A stretch of DNA of 64,000 nucleotides, taken from the NCBI RefSeq assembly GCF_900156075.1, contig NZ_FTMM01000007.1, positions 1-64,000 on the forward strand, read 5' to 3'. The translations under genes and the position numbers were made by a program. The notes beneath the pieces were generated by a model. The model made no database searches and was not told the DNA's origin. It saw only the letters and a program-made list of their open reading frames with translations. Source of the stretch: Chryseobacterium sp. RU37D. GTDB taxonomy: Bacteria > Bacteroidota > Bacteroidia > Flavobacteriales > Weeksellaceae. Of this stretch, positions 25,909 to 35,433 are shown in pieces; within the stretch, counting starts at the first letter, position 1, and every line of letters starts with the position of its first letter.

Positions 25909-27810
25909 TTACCCTTCTCCCAAAATCTCCTGCAGTTCCAGCCATCTCATTTCATGATTTTCCAGCTTTTCGGAAATGTTTTCTAAATCGGCAGATAGTT
26001 TTGAAATCTTTTCATAATCTGCTTCATTATTAAGCTGGTCAAGAATTTTTGCTCTTTGATCTTCGAATTCAGGCATTTCTTTTTCTATAGTTTCCAGCTC
26101 CCTTTGCTCTTTAAAGGAAAGTTTTTTCTTTTTTGTGAAACTTTGAAATTGGGTTGTACTTTCAGCAGACCCTTTTATAGGCTCAGCTTTTTGGCTAGTT
26201 GATTTTTCCAAAGACTCTTCACGGCTTTTTGCTTCACGATATTCGGAGAAATTTCCTACAAAATCTTTAATTTTCCCTTCGCCTTCAAAAGCCAGGATAT
26301 GATCGACAATTCTGTCCATAAAATATCTGTCGTGGGAAACGATGATTATTGAACCCTGAAATTGCTGCAGGAAGTTTTCAAGAACCGTTAAAGTCGGGAG
26401 ATCCAGATCGTTTGTAGGCTCATCAAAAATCAAAAAGTTTGGGTTTTGATATAAAATATACATCAGATGCAGCCTCCTTTTTTCACCGCCGGAAAGCTTG
26501 GAAATAGGAGAGTACTGTGTCTGATCATCAAACAAAAATAATCTCAAAAACTGTGATGCAGAAAGACTTTTCCCATTAGCTAAAGGGTAAAATTCCGCAA
26601 CTTCTTTTATGAAATCAATTACCCTTTCATCTTCCTTGTATTGCAGACCTTTTTGTGAAAAATACCCGAAATGAATGGTTTCTCCGGTTTCAATCTCACC
26701 ATTGTCAGCCTTTTCAAATCCTTGAATAATATTTAATAAAGTAGATTTTCCCACACCGTTTTTTCCTACAATTCCTATTTTTTCGCCTCTTTGAAAAGAA
26801 TAGCTGAAATCTTTTAATAAAACCTTATTTCCAAAACTTTTGTCAATGTGTTTAAGCTCAAGAATTTTGTTTCCCAGTCTTTTCATTTCAAAGTCAAGCT
26901 CCAAACCTTGTTTTCTGGTATCGGTTTTGGCTACTTTTTCTGTTTCGTAAAAAGCATCAATTCGAGATTTTGATTTTGTAGTTCTTGCTTTAGGTTGTCT
27001 CCGCATCCATTCCAATTCTTTTCTGTAGAGATTGTTGGCTTTATCAATCGTGGCATTCAGGTTATCTTCACGAATCATTTTATTTTCAAGATAAGTCGCA
27101 TATGAACCATTGTGAACATACAGATTTTTATCTTCCATTTCCCAGATGATATCGCATACGCTGTCAAGGAAATATCTGTCGTGGGTTACAAGCAGCAGCG
27201 TGATTTTTGCTTTACTTAGATAATTTTCTAACCATTCCACCATTTCCACATCAAGGTGGTTGGTAGGTTCGTCCATGATTAATAAAGTATGACGATGTTC
27301 TGCCCGGGTTTCTGTCAGCAATTTTGCCAGCGCCACACGTTTGATTTGTCCTCCGGAAAGGGTTCCCATTTTTGCTTCAAGATCGGTGATTTTTAGCTGG
27401 GAAAGAATCTGCTTCATTTCATTTTCCAGATCCCATGCTTTATGGGCTTCCATTTCCAGAAGGGCTTTTTCAATAAAATCATTATCTGTGGAGTGAAGTG
27501 ACTGATGGTAATTTTTCAAAGCCATGATAGGTGCAGAATCCAGTGTCATCATGAATTCGTCAATAGTGAGATTGGGATCAAAATCAATTTCCTGATCAAA
27601 CAAAACTACCTGTATATCTTTATTGATGTTTACCAGTCCGCTGTCCGCAATTTCCTTACCCATAAGTATTTTCAAAAGGGTAGATTTTCCGCTTCCGTTT
27701 TTGGCTACAATGGCAATTTTATCCCCTTCATTTACATGAAAAGAAACATTTTCGAACAAAATTTTAATGCCATAAGATTTCGTAAGATTTTCAGCAGAAA
27801 CGTAATTCAT
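25909..27810 (-). CDS. ABC-F family ATPase (Uup-like)
   Basis: The 633-aa protein has two ABC ATPase domains in tandem: Walker A GKNGSGKSTLL / signature LSGGQIKRV in the first, GKNGVGKSTLL / LSGGEKRRL in the second. They are joined by the ABC-F linker (RKELEWMRRQPKARTTKSKSR). There are no membrane segments, so it is a soluble ribosome- or DNA-associated factor, not a transporter. The C-terminal basic/coiled-coil domain (KKLSFKEQRELETIEKEMPE, then heptad-like helices to about 630) is typical of Uup. Uup-type proteins are linked to translation and transposon excision. Confidence 0.93.
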   Translation of the reverse strand: MNYVSAENLTKSYGIKILFENVSFHVNEGDKIAIVAKNGSGKSTLLKILMGKEIADSGLVNINKDIQVVLFDQEIDFDPNLTIDEFMMTLDSAPIMALKNYHQSLHSTDNDFIEKALLEMEAHKAWDLENEMKQILSQLKITDLEAKMGTLSGGQIKRVALAKLLTETRAEHRHTLLIMDEPTNHLDVEMVEWLENYLSKAKITLLLVTHDRYFLDSVCDIIWEMEDKNLYVHNGSYATYLENKMIREDNLNATIDKANNLYRKELEWMRRQPKARTTKSKSRIDAFYETEKVAKTDTRKQGLELDFEMKRLGNKILELKHIDKSFGNKVLLKDFSYSFQRGEKIGIVGKNGVGKSTLLNIIQGFEKADNGEIETGETIHFGYFSQKGLQYKEDERVIDFIKEVAEFYPLANGKSLSASQFLRLFLFDDQTQYSPISKLSGGEKRRLHLMYILYQNPNFLIFDEPTNDLDLPTLTVLENFLQQFQGSIIIVSHDRYFMDRIVDHILAFEGEGKIKDFVGNFSEYREAKSREESLEKSTSQKAEPIKGSAESTTQFQSFTKKKKLSFKEQRELETIEKEMPEFEDQRAKILDQLNNEADYEKISKLSADLENISEKLENHEMRWLELQEILGEG

Positions 27811-28077
27811 TATGATATAGTGCTTGATTTAAATTAAGCCGCAAAATTACAAAATTGTATCAATAAAAATTTTGATAAAAATCGTATTAATTAAGCGTTT
27901 TTACCGAAGTGTTGAAAAATTGAAGTAATCATCAATTTATTGTTGCTTTAAATTATTATTTATTAAATAGTATTTTCTGTTTCAAATTTCCATAAAAACA
28001 GATATTTGTTTGTGTTTTATGTATTTTGTATTATTTTTTGATGTAGCTTTATAATAGATTATTTAAAAATTAAAACT

Positions 28078-28593
28078 ATGATACAAATTAACTTTTGGGC
28101 TATTCTAGTAGCCGCTCTTATTCCTTTATTTATTGGATTTATCTGGTATCATCCTAAAGTTTTCGGGAGAGTCTGGATGCAGGAAGCCGGATTAACGGAC
28201 GATAAAATGAAAGGATCAATGATCGGGGTTTTCATTTTTTCAATTATTTTATCAGCTTTGATGGCTTTTTTTCTACAAATGGTCACTATACACCAGTTTG
28301 GGGCGATGGGAATGATCGGAGGTGATGAAATGAATGCCAAAGAATCTTACAACGCATTTATGAAAGACTATGGGATGGCTTACAGGTCATTTGGCCATGG
28401 AGCTTTGCATTCATTTATGGCAGGGGTTTTCTTTGTATTTCCAATGATCGCGATCAATGCCATGTTTGAAAGGAAATCCTGGAAATACACGATGATTAAT
28501 ACCGCGTATTGGACGATCACAATTACAATCATGGGTGGGATTATCTGTGGTTGGTATGCTGCAGATGGTTTCCATTGGGTGACACAAAAATAA
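28078..28593 (+). CDS. DUF1761 family membrane protein
   Basis: The 171-aa protein has four hydrophobic segments. The first reads ILVAALIPLFIGFIWYHPKVFG; the YHPKVFG turn is the family hallmark. The middle part holds RSFGHGALHSFMAGVFFVFP. The function of DUF1761 is not known. A 267-nt AT-rich region lies upstream, and a short hairpin that overlaps the next gene's start lies downstream. Confidence 0.85.
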   Translation: MIQINFWAILVAALIPLFIGFIWYHPKVFGRVWMQEAGLTDDKMKGSMIGVFIFSIILSALMAFFLQMVTIHQFGAMGMIGGDEMNAKESYNAFMKDYGMAYRSFGHGALHSFMAGVFFVFPMIAINAMFERKSWKYTMINTAYWTITITIMGGIICGWYAADGFHWVTQK

Positions 28594-28612
28594 TTTTAAC
28601 ATTTTAAAAGAT

Positions 28613-28638
28613 AAAGGCTACATTTGCGTGGCCTTTTT
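28613..28638 (+). terminator. Hairpin overlapping promoter of the next gene
   Basis: AAAGGC (28613-28618) pairs with GCCTTT (28631-28636), followed by TTAT. TACATTTG (28619-28626), a -7 box for the next gene, lies in the loop. One short element may thus serve as both terminator and promoter. Confidence 0.5.
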
Positions 28639-29769
28639 ATGTCAAATATTTTAAAAATATACAGTTCTGCTTCGGATTTGCCCAAAGAGTGGAACACTGT
28701 GGTTGGAAATCATAACATTATGCTTTCCAGAGAATATTTTCACGTTCTCGAAGTTTCAAAACCTGAAAATATGGAGTGTTATTTCATGGGATTTTTTCAG
28801 GATAATGAACTGATCGGCGGAGCTTTGTTTCAATATCTGCTTTTCCTTCGGCATAAAACTTTTCAAAAAAATGAATTTTCCTGCAGTATCAGAAATTTTG
28901 CGGCAAAGCAATTCAGCAAAGATGTGATGATTTTGGGAAACAATATGCTGACGGGGCAAAACGGGTTTTATTTTAATGCAGATAAAATTACTCTCGAAAA
29001 AGTAATTCCGCTTCTGAATGAGGCTGTTTGTAAAATGCAGAAAGAAATCAGAAAAACCTCCTTGATAATTTATAAAGATTATCAATCAAATTTTATTGAA
29101 TACTTTAAGGATAAAAAGCATCAACCTTATTTTAGATTCTCTGTCCAGCCAACCATGATTCTGAAGATAATGCCGTATTGGAAGTTTTTTGAAGATTATA
29201 TCAATAATTTTTCTACAAAATATCGTACCAGAGCCAAATCTGCAAAGAAAAAGCTGTACGGGGTGGAGAAAATGGAACTAGATATTTTGACGATAAGAAA
29301 TTTCCGTAAAGAAATGAATTTTCTTTATCAGAATGTTGCTGAGAATGCACCTTTTAACACTTTTTTTCTTGCAGAAAATCACTTTGAAAGCATGAAGGAA
29401 AATCTAAAAGATAAGTTTAAAGTTTTCGGATATTTTTCAGACCAGAAATTAATTGGTTTTTATACTTTAATTTTAAATAATGAAGATATTGATACTTATT
29501 TTTTAGGATACAATAAAGAGCTTCAGAAAGAAAAACAGCTGTACCTGAATATGCTTTTGGATATGGTAGAGTTTTCTATTAATAATCAGTTTAAAAGAAT
29601 TATTTTCGGACGGACAGCTTTAGAAATAAAATCAACCATCGGCGCAGAACCGGTTAGAATTTTTGGATTAATTAAGCATAATAATTTCATTATTAATTCA
29701 TTAGTGGAAAATATATTTCCGTCACTTTCCCCAAAAATAGACTGGATTCAGCGAAAACCGTTTAAATAG
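28639..29769 (+). CDS. GNAT-fold / FemAB-like protein of unknown substrate
   Basis: An ATG at 28639 gives 376 aa (the frame is open to a TTG 15 nt upstream). Two acyltransferase-like halves are visible: the first has YFMGFFQDNELIGGALFQYL; the second has KFKVFGYFSDQKLIGFYTLI and RIIFGRTALEIKSTIG, resembling peptidoglycan-type FemAB/GNAT folds. FemAB relatives add amino acids to cell-wall precursors or other acceptors, but no specific substrate is supported. The -7 box ends 12 nt before the ATG. Followed by a small GC hairpin at 29827. Confidence 0.65.
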   Translation: MSNILKIYSSASDLPKEWNTVVGNHNIMLSREYFHVLEVSKPENMECYFMGFFQDNELIGGALFQYLLFLRHKTFQKNEFSCSIRNFAAKQFSKDVMILGNNMLTGQNGFYFNADKITLEKVIPLLNEAVCKMQKEIRKTSLIIYKDYQSNFIEYFKDKKHQPYFRFSVQPTMILKIMPYWKFFEDYINNFSTKYRTRAKSAKKKLYGVEKMELDILTIRNFRKEMNFLYQNVAENAPFNTFFLAENHFESMKENLKDKFKVFGYFSDQKLIGFYTLILNNEDIDTYFLGYNKELQKEKQLYLNMLLDMVEFSINNQFKRIIFGRTALEIKSTIGAEPVRIFGLIKHNNFIINSLVENIFPSLSPKIDWIQRKPFK

Positions 29770-29826
29770 TTTTTAATCAAATGCTACAAATGTTCACGAA
29801 TTCCCACAAAGCTTTTTATCAATAGG

Positions 29827-29844
29827 AACGGGCTTTAGCCCGTT
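29827..29844. terminator. Small GC hairpin
   Basis: AACGGGCT pairs perfectly with AGCCCGTT around TT and is followed by TAATAAA. It lies between two convergent genes. Confidence 0.55.
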
Positions 29845-29939
29845 TAATAAATTAAAAGTGTCAATCGGTTTTAGTCAAAATTTGAAAATTAATAAGTATC
29901 AATATCCGTAAAAATTTGAAAAATCTGCTGGAAGAAAAA

Positions 29940-30803
29940 TCAATCCAAAGTCAATCTCTTCAAAGACCAGGAGCTGCCATTATAAATATCCAAATCTACT
30001 TTCGTATTGATTCCGTGCACAATTCCGTTTTCCGTAAACTGCCAGAAATCCCAGCTGTCTTCGGGTGAGGGAGCCGGAACATCATTGTAGTTGGCCAGCC
30101 AGAGAGGGTAATCATCAAATTCGCCCTTCAGAAAATCTTTATAATAATGATAATAGGTGTAAATAATAGGCTTTTCACCATACGTTTTCTCCACAATTTT
30201 ACACCAGACTTTTAAATCTTCTATTAGTTTTTTATTCGTTTTGCGCTTAGGAATTTTTTCAATATCTAAAATCGGCCGCAGGTCACCGCTTTCCAGCTTT
30301 ACATTTTCCAGAAAGTTATTGGCCTGAACCACCGGATCTTCATCTGCCCTGTAAAAATGATAGGCACCGCGAATTAATTCATGCTTTTTTGCCTGTTCCC
30401 AAAATTCATCAAAATGCTTATCTGCACTGCAGTTTCCCATGGTTGAACGCATGACAACAAATTCCAGCGGTATGGTTTTGTTTCCGATGCTCAGGCTGTC
30501 CCAGCTGATATCTTCCTTGTTTTGATAATGAGAAATGTCGAAACCATATGTTTTATCAAGATTGTCAGACAGGATTTTCTGTATTCTTAAGGCTTCAATT
30601 TCGGAGTTGTGAAGCTTTTTATGCTTGAATTTATTAAAGTATAGGGCATAGTAATAGCTAACAGACTGCTTAAGGTACAACCCTGTTCCAATCAAAGCAA
30701 TAATTAAAATGGCCAATACCACTTTCCGACGTAAAAAATAGTTCTTTCGTCTGTTCTGATGGATCTTTTTGAGGTTTTTTTTGCTATACTTTTTAGGTGT
30801 CAT
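29940..30803 (-). CDS. Membrane-anchored GH25-family lysozyme
   Basis: Start M at MTPKKYSKKNLKK gives 287 aa. A basic N terminus is followed by one membrane helix (VVLAILIIALIGTGLYL), placing the catalytic domain in the periplasm. The GH25 fold is visible: YGFDISHYQN at the N-terminal strand, ELIRGAYHFYRADEDPVVQA, the acidic pair LDIEKIP, and WLANYNDVPAPSPEDSWDFWQF. GH25 enzymes cleave the beta-1,4 bond of peptidoglycan. Both catalytic acidic positions are kept. Probably cell-wall turnover. Confidence 0.88.
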   Translation of the reverse strand: MTPKKYSKKNLKKIHQNRRKNYFLRRKVVLAILIIALIGTGLYLKQSVSYYYALYFNKFKHKKLHNSEIEALRIQKILSDNLDKTYGFDISHYQNKEDISWDSLSIGNKTIPLEFVVMRSTMGNCSADKHFDEFWEQAKKHELIRGAYHFYRADEDPVVQANNFLENVKLESGDLRPILDIEKIPKRKTNKKLIEDLKVWCKIVEKTYGEKPIIYTYYHYYKDFLKGEFDDYPLWLANYNDVPAPSPEDSWDFWQFTENGIVHGINTKVDLDIYNGSSWSLKRLTLD

Positions 30804-30854
30804 AAAGTTTTGCAAAACTAACTTTTTTCACTTCTAAATGCTAAATAAAATCAG

Positions 30855-30862
30855 TAAATTTG
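30855..30862 (+). promoter_or_regulatory. -7 box TAAATTTG of ndh, 6 nt before the ATG
   Basis: TAAATTTG fits the consensus exactly. With only six bases between it and the ATG at 30869, transcription would start at or next to the start codon, suggesting a leaderless mRNA. Confidence 0.6.
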
Positions 30863-30868
30863 TGTACT

Positions 30869-32131
30869 ATGGAAACACGCGAAAAAATTATCATCATAGG
30901 GGGAGGTTTTGCGGGACTACAGCTTGCAAAAAAATTGAACAATAAGAATAAAAAGGTCATTGTTCTGGACAGGGTAAACCACCATATGTTTCAACCTCTT
31001 TTCTACCAGGTCGCGTGTGGAAGGATTGAACCTTCTAATATATCTTTCCCGTTCAGGAAGATTTTCCAGCGTTCCAGAAATATCCAGTTTCGTCTCACGG
31101 AAGCCAAAGAAATTGATACGGTAAACAATAAGATCATTACCGATGAAGCAGACTTCAGTTATGATAAGTTGATCATCGCAACAGGCTGTAAAACTAATTT
31201 TTTTGGAAATAAAGATCTTGAAGGAAGAGCTTTCGGGATGAAAAATACCCAAGAGGCAATCAGTATCAGAAATCATGTTTTAATGACCTTCGAAAAGCTG
31301 ATCATCGAAAAAAGCCGCAGCGATGATGGAAACTGGAATATTGTAATTGTAGGAAGCGGACCCACGGGAGTAGAGCTGGCCGGAGCCTTCGCGGAAATGA
31401 AGAAAGAAATTCTTCCGAGGGATTATCCTTACATGAATTTTGATCACCTTAATATTATTCTCGTAAGCTCCACAGAAAAACCTTTAGCAGTTATGAGCCC
31501 TGAAGCTCAGGAGAAATCTGAAAAATATTTAAAAGACTTAGGTGTAACTTTTTTAAGCCGGGAATACGTGACGGATTATGACGGTGATAAAGTCTTCACG
31601 AAAAGCGGAAAAACAATTCCTTCCAACAATGTAATCTGGGCCGCCGGAGTTACAGGGAATATTGTAAATGGTTTTCAGGAAGATAAATTAATGAAAAACA
31701 GATATATAGTAGACCGATATAATAAAATAAAAGGCTACAGCAATATATATGCAATTGGTGATATTGCCTATATGGAGACTCCAAAATATCCGCAGGGCCA
31801 TCCGCAGGTTGCCAACGTAGCCATTAATCAGGCAAAAAATTTAGGAAAAAATCTTTTAAAGAAAAATGCCAGTAATTGGGTGGAGTATGAATATAACGAC
31901 AAAGGATCATTAGCAACAATAGGAAAGCACAGGGCGGTTGTTGATTTACCGTTTATCAAATTCCAGGGTTTTTTCGCGTGGTATTTTTGGATGTTTTTAC
32001 ATTTAATGCTCATTTTAAGTGTAAGAAATAAGCTTGCTGTATTCTTCAACTGGATGTGGAGCTATTTTAATAAAGATTCTTCTTTAAGATTAATAATTTT
32101 GCCAAATAAGAAAAACGAAACAGTACAATGA
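30869..32131 (+). CDS. ndh: Type II NADH dehydrogenase (NDH-2)
   Basis: The 420-aa flavoprotein has the FAD site [17 protein letters not shown] at the N terminus, the NAD site [20 protein letters not shown] near residue 160, and [10 protein letters not shown] (FAD ribityl contact). A C-terminal hydrophobic stretch ([16 protein letters not shown]) anchors it to the inner membrane. It passes electrons from NADH to menaquinone without pumping protons. The ATG at 30869 was preferred over a TTG 9 nt upstream. It overlaps trmD by 4 nt (ATGA). Confidence 0.92.
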   Translation: METREKIIIIGGGFAGLQLAKKLNNKNKKVIVLDRVNHHMFQPLFYQVACGRIEPSNISFPFRKIFQRSRNIQFRLTEAKEIDTVNNKIITDEADFSYDKLIIATGCKTNFFGNKDLEGRAFGMKNTQEAISIRNHVLMTFEKLIIEKSRSDDGNWNIVIVGSGPTGVELAGAFAEMKKEILPRDYPYMNFDHLNIILVSSTEKPLAVMSPEAQEKSEKYLKDLGVTFLSREYVTDYDGDKVFTKSGKTIPSNNVIWAAGVTGNIVNGFQEDKLMKNRYIVDRYNKIKGYSNIYAIGDIAYMETPKYPQGHPQVANVAINQAKNLGKNLLKKNASNWVEYEYNDKGSLATIGKHRAVVDLPFIKFQGFFAWYFWMFLHLMLILSVRNKLAVFFNWMWSYFNKDSSLRLIILPNKKNETVQ

Positions 32132-32805
32132 GAATTGACATTATAAGCGTACTCCCGGAGCTGATGGAAAGCCCGTTCAAGACTTCTATTTTAAAAAGAG
32201 CTATGGATAAAGGGCTGGCAGAGGTACATTTTCACCATCTTAGAGATTGGGCTGTCAACAAGCACAGGCAGATTGATGATGAGCCATATGGCGGCGGCGC
32301 AGGAATGGTCATGATGGTAGAGCCTCTGGATAAATGTATTTCAGAACTAAAATCTCAAAGAGAATATGATGAGGTAATTTATCTTACCCCCGATGGGGTC
32401 ACTTTAAATCAAAAAATAGCCAATACGCTTTCCATTAAAAATAATCTTATTTTCTTATGTGGTCATTATAAAGGTATCGATCAGCGTGTGAGAAATTTAC
32501 ATATCACAAAAGAAATCTCAATCGGGGATTATGTGCTTACAGGTGGTGAATTGGCGGCGTGTGTACTGGCAGATTCTGTTATCCGTCTGCTTCCCGGTGT
32601 TTTGAATGATGAGCAAAGTGCTCTTACGGACAGTTTCCAGGATGATCTTTTATCTCCCCCCATTTATACAAGGCCGGAAGTATATAAAGGATTAGAGGTT
32701 CCTAAAATTCTATTGAGCGGGAATTTTGGTAAGATTGAAGAATGGCGACATGATGAGGCTGTAAGAATTACTAAAGAAAGGAGACCTGATTTATTAGGAA
32801 ATTAG
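32128..32805 (+). CDS. trmD: tRNA (guanine-37-N1)-methyltransferase
   Basis: The 225-aa SPOUT methyltransferase starts [20 protein letters not shown]. It contains [18 protein letters not shown], the knotted SAM site [12 protein letters not shown], and [15 protein letters not shown] with [15 protein letters not shown]. It makes m1G37 in tRNAs reading codons starting with C or G, preventing frameshifts. It is unusual in being coupled by a 4-nt overlap to ndh instead of lying in the rpsP-rimM-trmD-rplS cluster; decoupled trmD is common in Bacteroidota. Confidence 0.97.
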   Translation: MRIDIISVLPELMESPFKTSILKRAMDKGLAEVHFHHLRDWAVNKHRQIDDEPYGGGAGMVMMVEPLDKCISELKSQREYDEVIYLTPDGVTLNQKIANTLSIKNNLIFLCGHYKGIDQRVRNLHITKEISIGDYVLTGGELAACVLADSVIRLLPGVLNDEQSALTDSFQDDLLSPPIYTRPEVYKGLEVPKILLSGNFGKIEEWRHDEAVRITKERRPDLLGN

Positions 32806-33182
32806 TAGCTTTAATTTTATTAATAAAGAAAAATTTTTCCCTTTTTTTTTACAAAAATTGAAAAATGGAATAATAATTGATAATATTTGATTTATTGTTA
32901 AAAATTAATTTTATTTTCACTTAATTAGTATTTTTTTTTCTTTTAAATTGAAATTATATATATTATTTTATTTTTAGTTTAATGAATTGCTTACAGTGAT
33001 TATTAAAATTTTTAATCTTAAATGAATGATTTTATTTTTATTTTTCATTTATTTTATATGGCTAGATTATAAAATTAACCTGAAAAATTTTAAAAATATT
33101 TAAAGATATATCGAAAAAAGTAATAAATTTACATCGGAAAATAAGATATAGGTTTTTAAATAAATCTCAGATTTGAGTGTTA
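32806..33182. other. AT-rich gap, no gene seen
   Basis: This stretch of extreme AT content carries many T-runs. No coding frame, clear hairpin or perfect TAnnTTTG box is visible; TAAATTTA at about 33125 is the closest match and may be the -7 box of the next gene. Confidence 0.6.
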
Positions 33183-34112
33183 ATGGAGCTGTTCAGTTTT
33201 TATAACGTTGAAAATTTATTTTTACCGGACCCGAAACCAAAGCATAAGCTAGACCCGACTATATCGGGACTTAAAAATTGGGACGAAAAAAGATATGAGA
33301 ACAAGCTTTTCAAAATTGCACACGTTTTTCAATTGATGAAGGAGGAAGAAGATGTATTGCCTTTTATGATAGGTTTATCCGAGGTTTCTGGGAGGAAAGT
33401 ATTGGAAGATCTGGTAAAGATGGATCCTTTTAATTCGGAATATGGGATTGTACATTACAATTCTATGGATGAGAGAAAGGTAGATGTGGCATTACTATAT
33501 GATAAAAATAAAGTAGAGGTGGTGGACTCAGAAACTATTACTTTCTTCTTTGAAATTATAAAAAAAAACACAAACTACGACACAACAAGGGATGTACTTT
33601 ATTCAAAAATAAGATATAAAGGAGAGATCATTAATGTATTCATCGCGCATCTTCCCTCTAAACGCGAAAAGGACATTAATAAACCAAAAAGGACCTTTAT
33701 ATTGAACGAAATCCGGGGGAGGATTCTGAATATTGTCAATGAAGACAAAGAACATGTGATTTTGTGTGGTGATTTTAACGAAAACCCAGATGATGAAAAT
33801 TTAGTAAAAATTCTCTATGACGACGGACATGAAAAGATATTAGAAAACCCTTTTCAGCAGTTGTTTTCCACAAGAAATTATTCTACTTTTCATTATAAAT
33901 CTGGATTGCTGTATGACCAGATCATATTGTCGAAGTCTTTCTTCCATAACAATAATGTTTTGTCATTTCAGAATGCGCAAGTATTCAATTCTGAAAAAAT
34001 CAGCAGCCGGAACAGGAAATTTGAAGGCAGACCCTTCCGAACCTACGCAGGTACGCGTTACTTAGGAGGCTATAGTGATCATTTCCCGGTTTTTGTAAAA
34101 TTTAAGGTTTAA
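33183..34112 (+). CDS. Endonuclease/exonuclease/phosphatase (EEP) family protein
   Basis: An ATG at 33183 gives 309 aa. Fold motifs appear in order: FYNVENLF (first strand and metal-binding Asn), IGLSEVSG (catalytic Glu), IAHLPSKRE, CGDFNENPDDEN (catalytic Asp/Asn), and GYSDHFPVFVKF (Asp-His pair). The family hydrolyses phosphodiesters in nucleic acids, lipids or small molecules; this branch, starting near NVENLFLP, is common in Bacteroidota with no fixed substrate. There is no signal peptide. Upstream is the long AT-rich gap. Confidence 0.85.
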   Translation: MELFSFYNVENLFLPDPKPKHKLDPTISGLKNWDEKRYENKLFKIAHVFQLMKEEEDVLPFMIGLSEVSGRKVLEDLVKMDPFNSEYGIVHYNSMDERKVDVALLYDKNKVEVVDSETITFFFEIIKKNTNYDTTRDVLYSKIRYKGEIINVFIAHLPSKREKDINKPKRTFILNEIRGRILNIVNEDKEHVILCGDFNENPDDENLVKILYDDGHEKILENPFQQLFSTRNYSTFHYKSGLLYDQIILSKSFFHNNNVLSFQNAQVFNSEKISSRNRKFEGRPFRTYAGTRYLGGYSDHFPVFVKFKV

Positions 34113-34150
34113 ACACAACGTAAAAACATAAATAATAAAAAAAGTAGAAA

Positions 34151-34621
34151 ATGAAAAATTCAAGCAACACAAACTACCATTTAGATTCAATTGACAAGGA
34201 AATCATTTACATGTTAATGGATAATGCTAAAACATCGTTAGCTCACATTTCGAAAAATGTTGGAATTTCAACAACTGCCGTTCACCAGAGAATTAAAAAG
34301 CTGGAGCATGCAGGCGTTATTGAAAATTCTATCTCATTCTTAAATCCAAAGAAAATTGGTTACAAAGTGATTTCTTACATCGGTGTATTCCTGGATCAAC
34401 CAAGTCATTACCCTGAAGTAGTAAAATCTTTGAAAGATATTAACGAAGTAGTGGAAGCTCATTATACAACTGGTAATTATACCATTTTCCTGAAGGTTCT
34501 TTGTAAAGATAATGATCACCTTATGCAGATTCTTAGCAAACTTCAGAAGCTAAAAGGAGTAACAAGAACAGAAACTTTCATATCTTTGGAGCAAGGTATC
34601 TACAGACAATTGAAAGTATAA
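34151..34621 (+). CDS. Lrp/AsnC family transcriptional regulator
   Basis: The 156-aa protein has an N-terminal winged helix (LDSIDKEIIYMLMDNAKTSL; ISTTAVHQRIKKLEHAGVI) and a C-terminal RAM ligand-binding domain (AHYTTGNYTIFLKVLCKDND; LQKLKGVTRTETFISLE). Members respond to amino acids and form octamers. It lies 6 nt upstream of deoC, so the two are probably co-transcribed, but regulation of deoC by it is not shown. Confidence 0.94.
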   Translation: MKNSSNTNYHLDSIDKEIIYMLMDNAKTSLAHISKNVGISTTAVHQRIKKLEHAGVIENSISFLNPKKIGYKVISYIGVFLDQPSHYPEVVKSLKDINEVVEAHYTTGNYTIFLKVLCKDNDHLMQILSKLQKLKGVTRTETFISLEQGIYRQLKV

Positions 34622-34627
34622 CAGATT

Positions 34628-35371
34628 ATGAATATTGCTCAATATTTGGATTCAACATATTTGAAAACGCCTGCACAGTCAGGGCTTTCAGACGAAGAAA
34701 CTTTACAGAAAGATAAAGATATGGCCCAGGAGGCAATCGATAACGGGATTTTTGCCGTAATGATCCGTCCGGATTATGTATCTGAAATCAAAAAGTATAT
34801 TCAGGAAAGGAATTCTAATGTTGTGGTAGGAACTGTGATTGGTTTTTATGAAGGGACATATTCCATTGATGAAAAACTTGCAGAAGCCTCAAAAGCAATT
34901 GCCGATGGAGCTGATGAATTAGATTTTGTTATTAATTATAATGCTTACCTGAAAGGAAATATAGATTTAGTAAAAAAAGAATTTGTAAGCTGTATGAAGT
35001 TGTGTGTACAGTATCATAAAATTGCGAAATGGATTATTGAAATCGCAGCTTTGAATGATCAACAAATTGCAGATCTTACTAAAAAAATTTCTAGTTGGGC
35101 AGAAGAAAATTTCTCAGAAAACGACTTATCGAGAATTTTTGTGAAATCTTCAACAGGCTTTTATAAAACTACCGGTGGAAAGCCTAACGGAGCAACATTT
35201 GAAGGTGTTAAAATAATGCTGGATAATGCCGGTAAACTTCCTGTAAAAGCTGCAGGAGGGGTGAAAACTCTTGGGGACGCCGAAAAAATGATCGCCTTGG
35301 GCGTAAAGAGAATCGGAACTTCTTCAGCATTGGCGATAATTAAAAATCAATCTTCACCGGAAGGTTATTAA
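34628..35371 (+). CDS. deoC: Deoxyribose-phosphate aldolase
   Basis: The 247-aa TIM-barrel enzyme has ELDFVINYNAYL (Asp of the relay), the Schiff-base lysine in FVKSSTGFY, and VKAAGGVKTLGDAEKMI (second lysine). It cleaves 2-deoxyribose 5-phosphate to acetaldehyde and glyceraldehyde 3-phosphate, salvaging deoxynucleosides. The gene ends in a strong terminator at 35402. Confidence 0.95.
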   Translation: MNIAQYLDSTYLKTPAQSGLSDEETLQKDKDMAQEAIDNGIFAVMIRPDYVSEIKKYIQERNSNVVVGTVIGFYEGTYSIDEKLAEASKAIADGADELDFVINYNAYLKGNIDLVKKEFVSCMKLCVQYHKIAKWIIEIAALNDQQIADLTKKISSWAEENFSENDLSRIFVKSSTGFYKTTGGKPNGATFEGVKIMLDNAGKLPVKAAGGVKTLGDAEKMIALGVKRIGTSSALAIIKNQSSPEGY

Positions 35372-35401
35372 TAAAATATGTATTAGGATAATGCAAAAAA
35401 G

Positions 35402-35430
35402 AACCCATCAATTTTTTTGATGGGTTTTAT
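35402..35430. terminator. Bidirectional terminator deoC/dusB
   Basis: AACCCATCAA pairs perfectly with TTGATGGGTT and is followed by TTATTTTTTA. It is preceded by AAAAAAG, so it can work for both convergent genes. Confidence 0.88.
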
Positions 35431-35433
35431 TTT